A stretch of DNA of 64,000 bases from Consotaella aegiceratis (GTDB lineage Bacteria > Pseudomonadota > Alphaproteobacteria > Rhizobiales > Rhizobiaceae): contig NZ_JAZHFT010000006.1 of NCBI RefSeq assembly GCF_036541425.1, positions 1 to 64,000 on the forward strand, in the 5' to 3' direction. The notes under the pieces are model-generated. The model saw only the letters and a list, made by a program, of their open reading frames with translations, ran no database searches and had not been told where the DNA came from. Positions 39,185 to 47,853 of the stretch are shown here, one piece after another. A program made the position numbers and the translations under genes. How positions within the stretch are numbered: position 1 is the first letter of the stretch; each line of letters begins with the position of its first letter.

Positions 39185-40069
39185 ATGCCGTTCGCTCGCA
39201 CCATCCTTGCCGTCGCGTTGAGCGCGATGGCTATCGCCGGCTGTGCGCGTCATCCCCTCTTGCAGTCGGCAAACCGCGCCGCCGAGGAGAACGACGTGCC
39301 GCTTCTGGCCTTCACGGGATCCGATATCGCAGGCGCCCGGCGCATCGCCGGACCCTATTTCGGCGACCGCCGAACGGCACTGACCGGCCGAACGATCGTC
39401 GTCGACGACATCGAGGACATTGCGCTTCAAGACCACGAGGTCGTCCTCACCTTCGACGACGGTCCGATGCCCGGCAAGACCCCGAAGATTCTCGATGCCC
39501 TGGACGCGCACGGCGTGAAGGCGACATTTCTGATGGTCGGAGAAATGGCGCGCTACCATCCCGATCTCGTCCGCCAGGTGGCCGCGCACGGCCACACGAT
39601 CGGCACCCATACCGAACATCATGCCAATCTCGCCGCGATGAGCCTGGAGCGGTCGATGCAGGAGATCGAACAGGGGCGGAAAAGCGTCGCCGCCGCCCTG
39701 GTTCCGCTTCGTGCCCAGCCGGCCCCATTCTTCCGGTTTCCCTATCTCGCCGACACGCCGGCGCTCCGGCGAACCCTGGCGGCCAAGGGCGTCGTCGTGA
39801 TCGATCCCGACATCGATTCCAAGGATTACTTCGTCAGCAGTCCTGCGGCGGTCAAGGAGCGGGCCCTGGCGCGCCTGGAGGCCAAAGGCCGCGGCGTCAT
39901 CCTGATGCACGACATTCATCAGCGCACGGCCGCGATGCTGCCTGCCTTTCTCGATGCGCTTCAGGCGCGCGGCTACAAGGTGGTGACCCTGGTCCCCGGC
40001 GCCCCCCTCGATCCGCGGCGCCTGCTCCTGTCCGCACGCCGATCCGGCAGCGAGGCGGCTGGAAGCTAG
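39185..40069 (+). CDS. Polysaccharide deacetylase lipoprotein
   Basis: 294 residues from ATG 39185 (AGGAGG 8 bases upstream). A lipoprotein signal (ILAVALSAMAIAGC, lipid on Cys20) precedes a NodB-type deacetylase domain. Catalytic Asp-Asp motif VLTFDDGPMPGKTP, the metal-binding HxxxH region TIGTHTEHHANLAAM, FFRFPYLAD, and the C-terminal histidine in GVILMHDIHQRTA are all present. It likely removes acetyl groups from a cell-envelope polysaccharide. It separates the mfnE-like gene from the convergent mfnF-like gene and seems unrelated to C1 metabolism. Confidence 0.92.
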   Translation: MPFARTILAVALSAMAIAGCARHPLLQSANRAAEENDVPLLAFTGSDIAGARRIAGPYFGDRRTALTGRTIVVDDIEDIALQDHEVVLTFDDGPMPGKTPKILDALDAHGVKATFLMVGEMARYHPDLVRQVAAHGHTIGTHTEHHANLAAMSLERSMQEIEQGRKSVAAALVPLRAQPAPFFRFPYLADTPALRRTLAAKGVVVIDPDIDSKDYFVSSPAAVKERALARLEAKGRGVILMHDIHQRTAAMLPAFLDALQARGYKVVTLVPGAPLDPRRLLLSARRSGSEAAGS

Positions 40070-40112
40070 GTTTCGGCCAGGTCCCTCCATTTCGAAAGGG
40101 TGTCGATCCGGA

Positions 40113-41132
40113 TCAGGCCTTGTCGCCCAACAGCGTGACCGCGACGGCGGGAGCCGCCAGACAGACCGCGTCACGCAGCTCGGCCGAGCAGTCCATCAAG
40201 TCGCCGAAATCGACGATGCCGCGCTCCAGCCGCGCTGCCAGACGGCGCAGCACCGGCCGGCCGACGCCGGCCACCACGATCGGCGCGTCCTTGCTCACGT
40301 CGCATCTCGACAGGACCAGGAGCACCGCATCGTGGATATGGCGGAGCTGAGCCTCGGCGAAGGCAGCGGCCAGCGACATCCAGGCCGTGTCCGAAGCGTC
40401 GCCGACATCCATGCCGATCATGCGGGCAAGCCGGGCGCGCGAGGCCTCGATCGCTTCGAGCGCCTCGTCGGCATCCCGATCCTCGTCGACCTCGAAAGAC
40501 CCCAGCAGCCGCTGGACATCTTCCATGGTGGCAAAGCCCTCGGCCAGCACGGGCGTCGGCCGGCCGCCGAAGGGCACGGTATCGGCGACCGCCATCAGCG
40601 GCGTGCGCATGTAGCCTTGAGGCACGAGTTCGCCCGAGACCAGCCGTTCCGTCTCCGTATAGCCGGCCGCCCGGAGGCTCCCTTCGGCAATCGGCACGAT
40701 GTCAGTGTTCGACGACCCCATGTCGATGAAGAGAGCGGCTTCCATCGCCTCGGCGGCCAGGTTGGCGCTGGCGTGCCAGCTGGCGGAGGCGATGTCCTCG
40801 CCCTGATCGCCGATCGAACGGCCGGTGATCCAACCCGAGCGCCCGGCATAGAGATACAAATTGTCGCCCAGGCGGGTATGCAGCACCTGGCTCAGCCGCT
40901 CCACCCCCTCCTTGCGGTCGGAAAAGCTGTCCGCCGTCTCGCCGGTCATCGTCACCGTATGGCGGTCGACGGCGCCGGCATCCTCCAAAATCGCTTCGAG
41001 TGCCTCCTCCAGCGGCGTCAGATCCCGGCCCACGGGGGTCGGCTTCTGCCAGATCTTCACGACGCGGCCATCATTGGCGAGCGCCGCTCTCACATGCGCC
41101 CCGCCGACATCCCATCCCAACGTTCTCGCCAT
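40113..41132 (-). CDS. H4MPT-linked C1-transfer pathway protein (MfnF-like, hydantoinase/oxoprolinase fold)
   Basis: 339 residues from ATG 41132. It starts with GWDVGGAHVRAALA, an actin-like phosphate loop, and carries a second one, ALFIDMGSSNTDIVPI, near residue 130; GELVPQGYMRTPLMAVADTVPFGG is a further family signature. This is the family described as a probable H4MPT-linked C1 transfer pathway protein. Its archaeal member MfnF joins the aminomethylfuran unit to tyramine-glutamate in methanofuran synthesis. In bacteria the family tracks with tetrahydromethanopterin-dependent formaldehyde oxidation. It is convergent with the polysaccharide deacetylase gene, about 40 bases between stops. Confidence 0.88.
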   Translation of the reverse strand: MARTLGWDVGGAHVRAALANDGRVVKIWQKPTPVGRDLTPLEEALEAILEDAGAVDRHTVTMTGETADSFSDRKEGVERLSQVLHTRLGDNLYLYAGRSGWITGRSIGDQGEDIASASWHASANLAAEAMEAALFIDMGSSNTDIVPIAEGSLRAAGYTETERLVSGELVPQGYMRTPLMAVADTVPFGGRPTPVLAEGFATMEDVQRLLGSFEVDEDRDADEALEAIEASRARLARMIGMDVGDASDTAWMSLAAAFAEAQLRHIHDAVLLVLSRCDVSKDAPIVVAGVGRPVLRRLAARLERGIVDFGDLMDCSAELRDAVCLAAPAVAVTLLGDKA

Positions 41133-41430
41133 CGTCCTTACCGACTTGCATGGCCGTGCGATCGCACCGATCGACTGACCGAATGACGGCGACTATACGG
41201 AAATTGAACTTCTCTGTCGCGACCGGGTGTATCGATCTGGAATCGACGATCCGAAGCGGGGCGGCGGCGTCGCTCGCGCGAATGGATCCGAGCCGAACCG
41301 AAGCTTATCGCAGCGGATGCCGGGCATCCGATACGGTCCCAATCTTTTCAAATCACGGCTTGGTTCTAGGTTTCCTCATGCCGGCCATGGTGGCCGCCGC
41401 GCCCGACGCCCGATGCACAGGAGTGATGCT

Positions 41431-41925
41431 ATGCGCACCGTGCTGACCTTGCCTTTGTTGCTGATGCTCGCCGGGCCGCTCGACGCGGCGGATCTGATCC
41501 AGACCGCCGACCTCGACCAGATCGCCAACATGGCGCGCGGCTATGGCTCCGCGACCGTGACCAGCGGCGAGGACGCCTATGTGCGGGGCCGGATCGACGG
41601 CACTCTCTACGCCATCTTTCCGGAAGACTGCGACGACGGCGCGTGCAAGAGCGTGCGCTTCTACGCCGCGTGGAGCGACGTCTCGGTCGACCCGGAGACG
41701 ATCAATGCCTGGAATCGGGAACGCCGCTTCAGCAAGGCCTATATCGACGAAGCCGGCGATCCGGTCCTGGAGATGGACGTCAATCTGCGCTACGGCGTCA
41801 CCATCGCCAGTTTCGACGACTCGCTGGACTGGTGGTCGATCGGCCTGGGCGCCTTCGTGACCGAGGTCCTGGCGTCCGAGGGCAACAGCGATCAAGGCGA
41901 CGACGTGCATCTGCTTGACCTCTAG
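41431..41925 (+). CDS. YbjN-domain protein, secreted
   Basis: 164 residues from ATG 41431 (AGGAG upstream); an ATG at 41413 is in frame but poorly placed. A signal peptide (LTLPLLLMLAGPLDA) precedes a YbjN/CesT-like alpha-beta domain with YAIFPEDCDDGACKSVRFYAAWSD, FSKAYIDEAGDPVLEMDVNL and a C-terminal WWSIGLGAF. Function in alphaproteobacteria is unknown; the fold is chaperone-like. Its last 11 bases overlap the start of ureD. The 298 bases upstream, toward the divergent mfnF-like gene, hold no feature I can name beyond a GGATGCC/GGCATCC palindrome at 41316-41330. Confidence 0.85.
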   Translation: MRTVLTLPLLLMLAGPLDAADLIQTADLDQIANMARGYGSATVTSGEDAYVRGRIDGTLYAIFPEDCDDGACKSVRFYAAWSDVSVDPETINAWNRERRFSKAYIDEAGDPVLEMDVNLRYGVTIASFDDSLDWWSIGLGAFVTEVLASEGNSDQGDDVHLLDL

Positions 41926-42742
41926 CGCGCTGAAAGATCCCCTAGCAGAGCCGCTGCAGCGGGCCCGGGGCACCGCGCGGGCGGCGGTTCGTCTCGTTGG
42001 GGAAACCACCCGGATCGACAGGCTGTATCAGGCCGGCTGCCTGAAACTGCGTTTCCCGCGCCTGCCTCAGGCCGCTGCCGAGGCGGTGCTGATCAACACC
42101 TCCGGCGGACTGACCGGCGGCGACCGCCTGAACCAGGCGTTCGAGGCGGCCGAAGGCACCAGCCTCGCCATCACGACGCAGGCCTGCGAGCGCGTCTATC
42201 GCGCCGCGGCCGACCGCGCCGAGGTCGCCACCACGGCTTCGGTCGCGTCGAACGCCTCCCTTGCCTGGCTGCCGCAGGAAACCATCCTGTTCGACGGCGG
42301 TCGCCTCGCGCGCAAATTGGAGGTCCACTGCGCCGGTTCGAGCCGGCTTCTCCTGGTCGAAAGCATCATCCTGGGCCGCGAGACCATGGGCGAAGTGGTC
42401 CGTTCCGGCCTCATCGCGGATCGTTGGCGGATCACGAGGGACGGCCGCCTCGTCTTTGCCGACGACCTTCGGCTCGAAGGCGATATCGCATCGCTGGCGG
42501 CGCGGGGCGCGACATTGGCTGGCGCGCGAGCCTTCGCGACGGTGCTCTATCAGGACGACGGCGGCGCCGAGAGGCTCGACGAGATCCGCGCCGTCGTCGG
42601 AGAGGCCGGCGCCGCCAGCGCCTTTTCCGGCCTGATCGTGGTCCGGCTGACTGCCGCGAGCGGCTTTCGGCTGCGAAAGAGGCTCATGCCGCTGCTTTCG
42701 ACCCTGGCGAAGGACGCCCTTCCACGGGTATGGTCGAGCTGA
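41915..42742 (+). CDS. ureD: Urease accessory protein UreD
   Basis: 275 residues from TTG 41915, overlapping ybjN by 11 bases; no upstream ATG exists in frame. UreD landmarks: ARGTARAAVRL, LYQAGCLKLRFP, VLINTSGGLTGGDRL, ITTQACERVYRA, WLPQETILFDGGRL and ESIILGRETMGE. UreD forms a scaffold with UreF and UreG on apo-urease for nickel delivery. Only ureA follows; ureB, ureC and the other accessory genes are absent here. Confidence 0.94.
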   Translation: MTSSALKDPLAEPLQRARGTARAAVRLVGETTRIDRLYQAGCLKLRFPRLPQAAAEAVLINTSGGLTGGDRLNQAFEAAEGTSLAITTQACERVYRAAADRAEVATTASVASNASLAWLPQETILFDGGRLARKLEVHCAGSSRLLLVESIILGRETMGEVVRSGLIADRWRITRDGRLVFADDLRLEGDIASLAARGATLAGARAFATVLYQDDGGAERLDEIRAVVGEAGAASAFSGLIVVRLTAASGFRLRKRLMPLLSTLAKDALPRVWSS

Positions 42743-42766
42743 GCTGAAACCGAAGGATCGACCGCC

Positions 42767-43069
42767 ATGCAGCTGACGCCCCGCGAAAAGGACAAACTTC
42801 TCGTCGCCATGGCGGCCGAGGTGGCGCGCAAGCGGCTCGCGCGCGGCGTCAAGCTCAACCATCCCGAGGCCATCGCCCTAATCACCGATTTCGTCGTCGA
42901 GGGCGCGCGAGACGGACGTCCCGTCGCCGACCTGATGGAGGCCGGCGCCCATGTGATCGGCCGCGATCAGGTCATGGAGGGCATCGCCGAGATGATCCAC
43001 GACGTCCAGGTGGAAGCGACCTTTCCCGACGGCACCAAGCTCGTCACCGTGCACGAACCGATCCGGTAG
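42767..43069 (+). CDS. ureA: Urease gamma subunit
   Basis: 100 residues from ATG 42767 (AAGGA upstream), 24 bases after ureD. It is the full-length gamma subunit: LTPREKDKLLVAMAAEVARKR, GVKLNHPEAIALITDFVVEGARDG and VEATFPDGTKLVTVHEPI. Urease hydrolyses urea to ammonia and carbamate with a UreABC core. The expected ureB and ureC do not follow: after 71 bases comes galK on the other strand, so the urease operon is split. Confidence 0.96.
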   Translation: MQLTPREKDKLLVAMAAEVARKRLARGVKLNHPEAIALITDFVVEGARDGRPVADLMEAGAHVIGRDQVMEGIAEMIHDVQVEATFPDGTKLVTVHEPIR

Positions 43070-43140
43070 CGCCCGACGCGGCTCGATCGGCTCGTCGCAC
43101 GCGGCGGCCGGGCGGGCAATCTGTCCGGGTCGCGAAGCCC

Positions 43141-44247
43141 TTACGCTTCGACCGGCCCGACGCCCGGACCGGCGATCGAGGCGAAAACCTGCGGGGCGAT
43201 GCCCGTGGCCGCCTGATAGCGCTCCGTCAGCCTAGACGCGAAGGCGTCCACCGCGTCGGCCGCAACCAGGCTGACCGTGCAGCCGCCGAACCCGCCGCCG
43301 GTCATGCGCGAGCCATAGACGCCCGGTTCGCCGAGCGCCAGGTCGACCATAATGTCGATTTCCCTGCAGCTGATCTCGTAGTCGTCGCGCATCGAGACGT
43401 GCGACTGCTTCATCAATTCGCCGAACGCCGCGGCATTGCCGGCGCCGAGGGCCTCGGCGGCCGCCAGAACCCGGGCGTTCTCGGTGACGACATGACGGCA
43501 CCGCCGATAGGTGAGCTCGGGCAGGAGGTCGCGATGCGTCTCCAGCATCGCCTCCGTCACGTCGCGCAGCGCGGAAATGCCGCCGAGCGCCGGCTTCAGG
43601 AGCTCGACGCCGCGCTCGCATTCCTGACGGCGCAGATTGTATTCGCCGGTCGAATGCTGGTGGTGGACCATGGAGTTGCAGATCACCACCCGCGCCTCGT
43701 CCGGCAGCGGCACTGGCCGATAGTCGAGGCTGCGACAGTCGATCAGCAGCGCGTGGCCGGCCTCGCCGCAGCATGAGATGAACTGATCCATGATACCGCA
43801 GCGCGTGCCGACGAACTCGTTTTCCGCCTTCTGGCAGAGCTGCGCCAGCCGCGGCAATGCGATCGACTGGCCGGAGGCCTGAAGCAGCGCGTAGCCGACC
43901 GAGACCTCGAGCGCGGCGGACGAACTCAGACCCGAACCCGTCGGCACGGTGCTGTCGATCGAAAGATCGCCGCCGGCGAGACGATAGCCCTCCCGCTCCA
44001 GCATGATGGCGACGCCGCGAACGTAGTCGGTCCAGTCGTGACGGGGTTGCGGATCGGCTTCGTCGAGATCGAACGAGAAGGATGCGCCGCCCATCGCCGT
44101 TTCGACCTGGACCTGCCGATCGGCCCGCTTGTCGATGGCGACCGTCGTCGCCAGGTCCAGCGCCACCGGCAGAACGAACCCGTCATTGTAGTCGGTGTGC
44201 TCGCCGATCAGATTGACGCGGCCAGGAGCGAAATAGGAATGGCTCAT
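43141..44247 (-). CDS. galK: Galactokinase
   Basis: 368 residues from ATG 44247. GHMP kinase: APGRVNLIGEHTDYNDGFVLP (galactokinase signature), STVPTGSGLSSSAALEV (phosphate loop), the catalytic Asp region GTRCGIMDQF, and RMTGGGFGGCTVSL. It phosphorylates galactose to galactose-1-phosphate with ATP (Leloir pathway). No other gal gene is adjacent. Upstream in-frame sequence to 44532 is not protein-like, so this start is preferred. The J-domain-like gene lies 268 bases upstream on the same strand. Confidence 0.95.
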   Translation of the reverse strand: MSHSYFAPGRVNLIGEHTDYNDGFVLPVALDLATTVAIDKRADRQVQVETAMGGASFSFDLDEADPQPRHDWTDYVRGVAIMLEREGYRLAGGDLSIDSTVPTGSGLSSSAALEVSVGYALLQASGQSIALPRLAQLCQKAENEFVGTRCGIMDQFISCCGEAGHALLIDCRSLDYRPVPLPDEARVVICNSMVHHQHSTGEYNLRRQECERGVELLKPALGGISALRDVTEAMLETHRDLLPELTYRRCRHVVTENARVLAAAEALGAGNAAAFGELMKQSHVSMRDDYEISCREIDIMVDLALGEPGVYGSRMTGGGFGGCTVSLVAADAVDAFASRLTERYQAATGIAPQVFASIAGPGVGPVEA

Positions 44248-44515
44248 AGGGGTCTCGGCAATGAATGGAATGCGGCGGCGGGCGCTCGCGACAATGGCGG
44301 GGACCGGGAAAGCCGGCCAAACGGACGGTTGGCGGCGTATCGCCCTCCGCGGCACGCCAGGCACGGCAACAGATCGCACGGATGTGGGCCAATCGCCAAG
44401 CGGATGCAACACGAATTGTAACGGCCGCCGGCGTCTTGCGCTGTTTTGCCGTACTCGCCGGCTTTCTGCCGAACGAGGTAGGGAACACCGCGCCGGAGCT
44501 TTCAGCCAAGCGGCT

Positions 44516-44962
44516 TCAGGAGGAGGAAGCAACCTCCGCAGCCGCCGACATTGCCGTGTCGATCAGGGCGTTGGCGATCGTCATGCGCCGATTTGCGATG
44601 TCCCGTAGGCCTGGGCCGACACGGTCGGGATGGTTGGTGGCCGCGAACTGGCGACGCAGCCGGCGCAACTCACCGATCGAAAGCCGGTCGAGCGGTCCGA
44701 GTTCGAGGGCGATCTGATCCGGGTCGGTGCTCGGCGGTGCGGGCTCGGCCCACGGGCGGCCGTTGTTGGCATAGTCCTGGCGAGCCGTCTGCGGGCCGGC
44801 CGGAATCGGGCCGGGCTGCAGGCCGCTCAACGCCTGAAAGAAGCTGTCGGACGGCCGCCGGAAAAGAGCATCGTCGGCCACCTCTTCACATCCCGAATGC
44901 CAGACCTGTTCGAGGATGTCCCCGAAGTCCAGACCACCGAGCCTCTCTTGACGCAGAACCAT
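44516..44962 (-). CDS. Small J-domain-like protein
   Basis: 148 residues from ATG 44962; a TTG at 44983 would add seven. The C-terminal third (residues about 88-140) resembles helices II-III of a J-domain with the HPD tripeptide: LRRLRRQFAATNHPDRVGP and then RRMTIANALIDTA. The N-terminal part (LGGLDFGDILEQVW, FFQALSGL) is proline-rich and unrecognised. J-domains stimulate DnaK ATPase activity. The domain here is short and may be a truncated or specialised co-chaperone. Located upstream of galK on the same strand. Confidence 0.72.
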   Translation of the reverse strand: MVLRQERLGGLDFGDILEQVWHSGCEEVADDALFRRPSDSFFQALSGLQPGPIPAGPQTARQDYANNGRPWAEPAPPSTDPDQIALELGPLDRLSIGELRRLRRQFAATNHPDRVGPGLRDIANRRMTIANALIDTAMSAAAEVASSS

Positions 44963-45106
44963 CGAACCGGCCGCCGTTGACAACGGCTTCGAGCATGCCC
45001 GAGCGTGGTGAATCCTGGGTTAAAGCTGACCTGAGGCTGGATCGAAACTGGATTTTCCCGCCCTATCGATGACTGGAGAGGCGTCAGCGCGAACGCCAGC
45101 AGCGCC

Positions 45107-46021
45107 TCAGCGCCAGGGAACCGGGTTCAGGGCATTCGCGAGAGCGTCGAGAAATCGGCCGGTCCGCGCCGCCCGTGCCTGGTGCCCGGATCCGAGGAGC
45201 GCGATGACCGGTGCATCCGGCAGCGGATGATCCCGAAGAATCCTGACCAGCCGCCCGGCCCGCAGATCGTCTGCCACATCCCATTCGGAGCGGACGATGA
45301 TGCCGCGGCCGGCGAGCGCCCAGGTTCGCACGACCTCGCCATCATTGCTCGCCAGATGCGGTTGAATCCGAATTCTGACGTCCGGCCCACCGCCCAGCGT
45401 CCCGAACCGCCACAAGGTCACGTCCTCGTCGTTCTCACGCAGGGCGATGCAGGAGTGGGCCTGCAGATCCTGCGGAGCCACGGGCGTGCCGAACGCCTTC
45501 AGATAGGATGGTGCCGCGCAGACCAGGCGGGCGTTGCTCGCAAGGGTGCGCATGATGAGGCTCGGCGTGGCGTTTCGCGGCTCGTCGACCTGAACCGCCA
45601 GATCCCAGCTGCTCGACGGGACGCCGGCAAGGCGGTCCGACAACGTCAGATCGATTTTGACGTGCGGATGCTCCTCTTGGAAGGACGCCGCGATGGGCGC
45701 GACGTACCGGCGCCCGAAGCCGAGCGGCGCGATGATGCGCAAATGCCCCGTCACCTGACCCCGGCGTTCCGCGAGCGCCTCGTCCAACTCGCTCAGCGCG
45801 ATCAGAACGGCGCGTCCGCGCTCGGCAAGCAGCTCCCCCTCATCGGTCAGCGTCGGCCGGCGTCCCTTCCGATCGATCAGGTGCGTGCCCAGGCGGCCTT
45901 CGAGCGCATGCAGCCGCTGGGTCACCGCCGGCGCCGAGACGTTAAGCGCGCGTGCCGCCGCCGCCAGGGACGAGGCGTTGGCGACGGCGATGAAGAAGCG
46001 AAGATCGTCCGGCGAGAGCAT
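45107..46021 (-). CDS. LysR-family transcriptional regulator (next to D-amino-acid lyase operon)
   Basis: 304 residues from ATG 46021. N-terminal winged helix-turn-helix (residues 1-65: DLRFFIAVANASSLAAAARALNVSAPAVTQRLHALE) and a periplasmic-binding-protein-like effector domain (residues about 90-300). It is divergent from the DSD1-type gene with 92 bases between starts, the classic layout for LysR control. TTAAGTTTGACCTTAA overlaps its own start codon and a second dyad lies just downstream, so autoregulation is likely. Confidence 0.92.
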   Translation of the reverse strand: MLSPDDLRFFIAVANASSLAAAARALNVSAPAVTQRLHALEGRLGTHLIDRKGRRPTLTDEGELLAERGRAVLIALSELDEALAERRGQVTGHLRIIAPLGFGRRYVAPIAASFQEEHPHVKIDLTLSDRLAGVPSSSWDLAVQVDEPRNATPSLIMRTLASNARLVCAAPSYLKAFGTPVAPQDLQAHSCIALRENDEDVTLWRFGTLGGGPDVRIRIQPHLASNDGEVVRTWALAGRGIIVRSEWDVADDLRAGRLVRILRDHPLPDAPVIALLGSGHQARAARTGRFLDALANALNPVPWR

Positions 46022-46059
46022 TAAGTTTGACCTTAATGCACCAATTAGCAATCGTTAAT
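46021..46059. promoter_or_regulatory. Candidate LysR-type binding region
   Basis: Two dyads sit in the short divergent gap: TTAAGTTTGACCTTAA (46021-46036; TTAAG/CTTAA arms) and ATTA-N8-TAAT (46044-46059). Their centres are about 23 bases apart, like recognition and activation sites of LysR regulators. Confidence 0.45.
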
Positions 46060-46113
46060 GGTCAATCGACCCATGCGGTGTTTTTCTGCGGGCAATCGAC
46101 AGAAAGGATCGCC

Positions 46114-47295
46114 GTGGCCTCCTCCGCCTTGAAGCCCGCCAACCAGCCGATGTCCGCGGCGCTGGATTCGGATGCCGTCCAGACGCCCTGCCTGCTTCTC
46201 GATGAAGGCCGGGTTCGCGCCAACGTCGAAGCCATGCGGTCGCGTCTGAGGCGTCTCGGCGTGTCCTTCCGCCCGCATCTCAAAACCGCCAAATCGATCG
46301 ACGTCGCACGCATCGCCATGGAGACGCCGCGGGGACCGGCAATGGTCTCCACCCTCAAGGAAGCCGAATATTTTGCCGAGGGCGGCGTGGTCGACATGGT
46401 CTACGGCGTCGGCATCGCACCGGGCAAGCTCGACCGCGTATCGACCCTTCGCTCGCGCGGCGTCGATCTTGCCATCGTCCTCGACAGCGTCGAACAGGCC
46501 GACGCCGTCGCCGCGCATAGTGTCCGCTCCGGCGACGCGCTTGCCGTCTTCATCGAGGTCGATGCCGACGGCCACCGCTCCGGTGTCGGCGCCGATGATG
46601 CGGACACGCTCCTGGCGATCGGCCATCGCCTGCTCGCAGGCGGGGCGGAGTTGCGCGGTGTCCTCGTCCATGCCGGAGAGAGCTACGCGCTGGATGACCC
46701 CGAAGACATCGCCGCGGCCGCCGAACACGAGCGCCTGGCGGCGGTGACCGCCGCACAGACGCTTCGGTCGGCAGGGCTATCTTGCCCGGTCGTCAGCGTC
46801 GGATCGACGCCGACAGCGCGGTATGCGCGCGATCTGACCGGCGTGACCGAGGTTCGTGCCGGCGTCTTCATGGTCGGCGACCTCTATCAAGCTGGTGTCG
46901 GCGCGGTCGCGATCGACGACATCGCGCTGTCGGTTCTCGCCACCGTCATAGGCCATCAGCGGGCCAAGGGTTGGATCATCGTCGACGGCGGCTGGATGGC
47001 GATGTCACGCGACCGTGGCACGGCCAAGCAGGCGATCGATCAGGGCTACGGTCTGGTCTGTGACCTGGCCGGCCGTCCCTATCCGGACCTCATCCTCGCC
47101 GATACCAGCCAGGAGCACGGCATCGTCGCCGTGCGGCCGGGCTCGCAAGCCGTCCTGCCCGAACTGCCGGTGGGCGCGCGTGTCCGGATCCTGCCGAACC
47201 ACGCCTGCGCCACGGCGGCTCAGCACAACCGATACCACGTGCTCGATGGCGACGGCCGGATCCATGCGGTCTGGCCACGGATCAACGGATGGTGA
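46114..47295 (+). CDS. DSD1-family PLP enzyme (D-threonine aldolase/D-serine dehydratase type)
   Basis: 393 residues from GTG 46114 (AAGGA upstream); ATG 46150 (MSAALDSDAVQ) is possible. Fold-type III PLP enzyme: TPCLLLDEGRVRANVEAM, the PLP lysine in RPHLKTAKS, and a C-terminal Zn pair in LPNHACATAAQHN. The family splits D-threonine or other D-3-hydroxyamino acids, or dehydrates D-serine or D-3-hydroxyaspartate. It heads a run with ridA 9 bases downstream, then a HAD gene; RidA removes the enamine/imine such dehydratases release. The exact substrate is not known. Confidence 0.9.
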   Translation: MASSALKPANQPMSAALDSDAVQTPCLLLDEGRVRANVEAMRSRLRRLGVSFRPHLKTAKSIDVARIAMETPRGPAMVSTLKEAEYFAEGGVVDMVYGVGIAPGKLDRVSTLRSRGVDLAIVLDSVEQADAVAAHSVRSGDALAVFIEVDADGHRSGVGADDADTLLAIGHRLLAGGAELRGVLVHAGESYALDDPEDIAAAAEHERLAAVTAAQTLRSAGLSCPVVSVGSTPTARYARDLTGVTEVRAGVFMVGDLYQAGVGAVAIDDIALSVLATVIGHQRAKGWIIVDGGWMAMSRDRGTAKQAIDQGYGLVCDLAGRPYPDLILADTSQEHGIVAVRPGSQAVLPELPVGARVRILPNHACATAAQHNRYHVLDGDGRIHAVWPRINGW

Positions 47296-47303
47296 GATCG
47301 ACG

Positions 47304-47705
47304 ATGACAGATGGGATCGAACGGATCGGCACGCCGGACGCGCCGGCTCCCGCGGGGCACTATTCCCAGGCAACGGCCTGGCGCGACCTCGTCTTCGTCT
47401 CCGGGCAGCTTCCGTCGCTGCCGGACGGGACCCGGTTGGCCGACAAACCGTTCGAGGATCAGGCCCGGCAGGCGCTGGCCAATGTCTTCGCCATTCTAAA
47501 GGCCGCCGGCAGCGGGCCCGAGCATGTCCTGCGGGTCACCGCCTATATCGTCGGCGTCGAGAACTGGCCCGCCTTCAACGCGACCTATGCGGCGGCTTTC
47601 GGCGATGCGAGGCCGGCTCGGACGATCGTTCCCGTTCCCGAGCTCCACTTCGGCTGTCAGGTCGAACTCGAAGCGATCGCCGTTCGCGGTCGCGGCGAAG
47701 GCTGA
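47304..47705 (+). CDS. RidA-family (YjgF/YER057c) enamine/imine deaminase
   Basis: 133 residues from ATG 47304; an ATG at 47289 that overlaps the upstream stop is also in frame. RidA fold: GHYSQATAWRDLVFVSGQLP, QARQALANVFAILKAAGS, VLRVTAYIVGVENWPAFNATYA, and RTIVPVPELHFGCQVELEAIA. The conserved arginine normally in the P-x-R-T/S loop reads as ARPARTIV. It hydrolyses 2-aminoacrylate and related imines and so protects PLP enzymes. Coupling to the DSD1-type gene gives a direct source of such an imine. Confidence 0.92.
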   Translation: MTDGIERIGTPDAPAPAGHYSQATAWRDLVFVSGQLPSLPDGTRLADKPFEDQARQALANVFAILKAAGSGPEHVLRVTAYIVGVENWPAFNATYAAAFGDARPARTIVPVPELHFGCQVELEAIAVRGRGEG

Positions 47706-47853
47706 GGCGAAGGACACCGCCTCGCCGACCGGGGCTCTTTCCTTTGGGCTGTGGCTTTGTCCAGGGTGCGGGACGCCTCCGTACTCGGCCTCACCCGGCC
47801 CTTGTCCGTGGCCGCACGGGGCGACCACACATCCATCGATCGCGGAGGACTTC

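Noticed and set aside
41316..41330. GGATGCC/GGCATCC palindrome upstream of ybjN as an operator
   Set aside because: The arms are separated by a single base, with no link to a known regulator and too far from the start to argue for.
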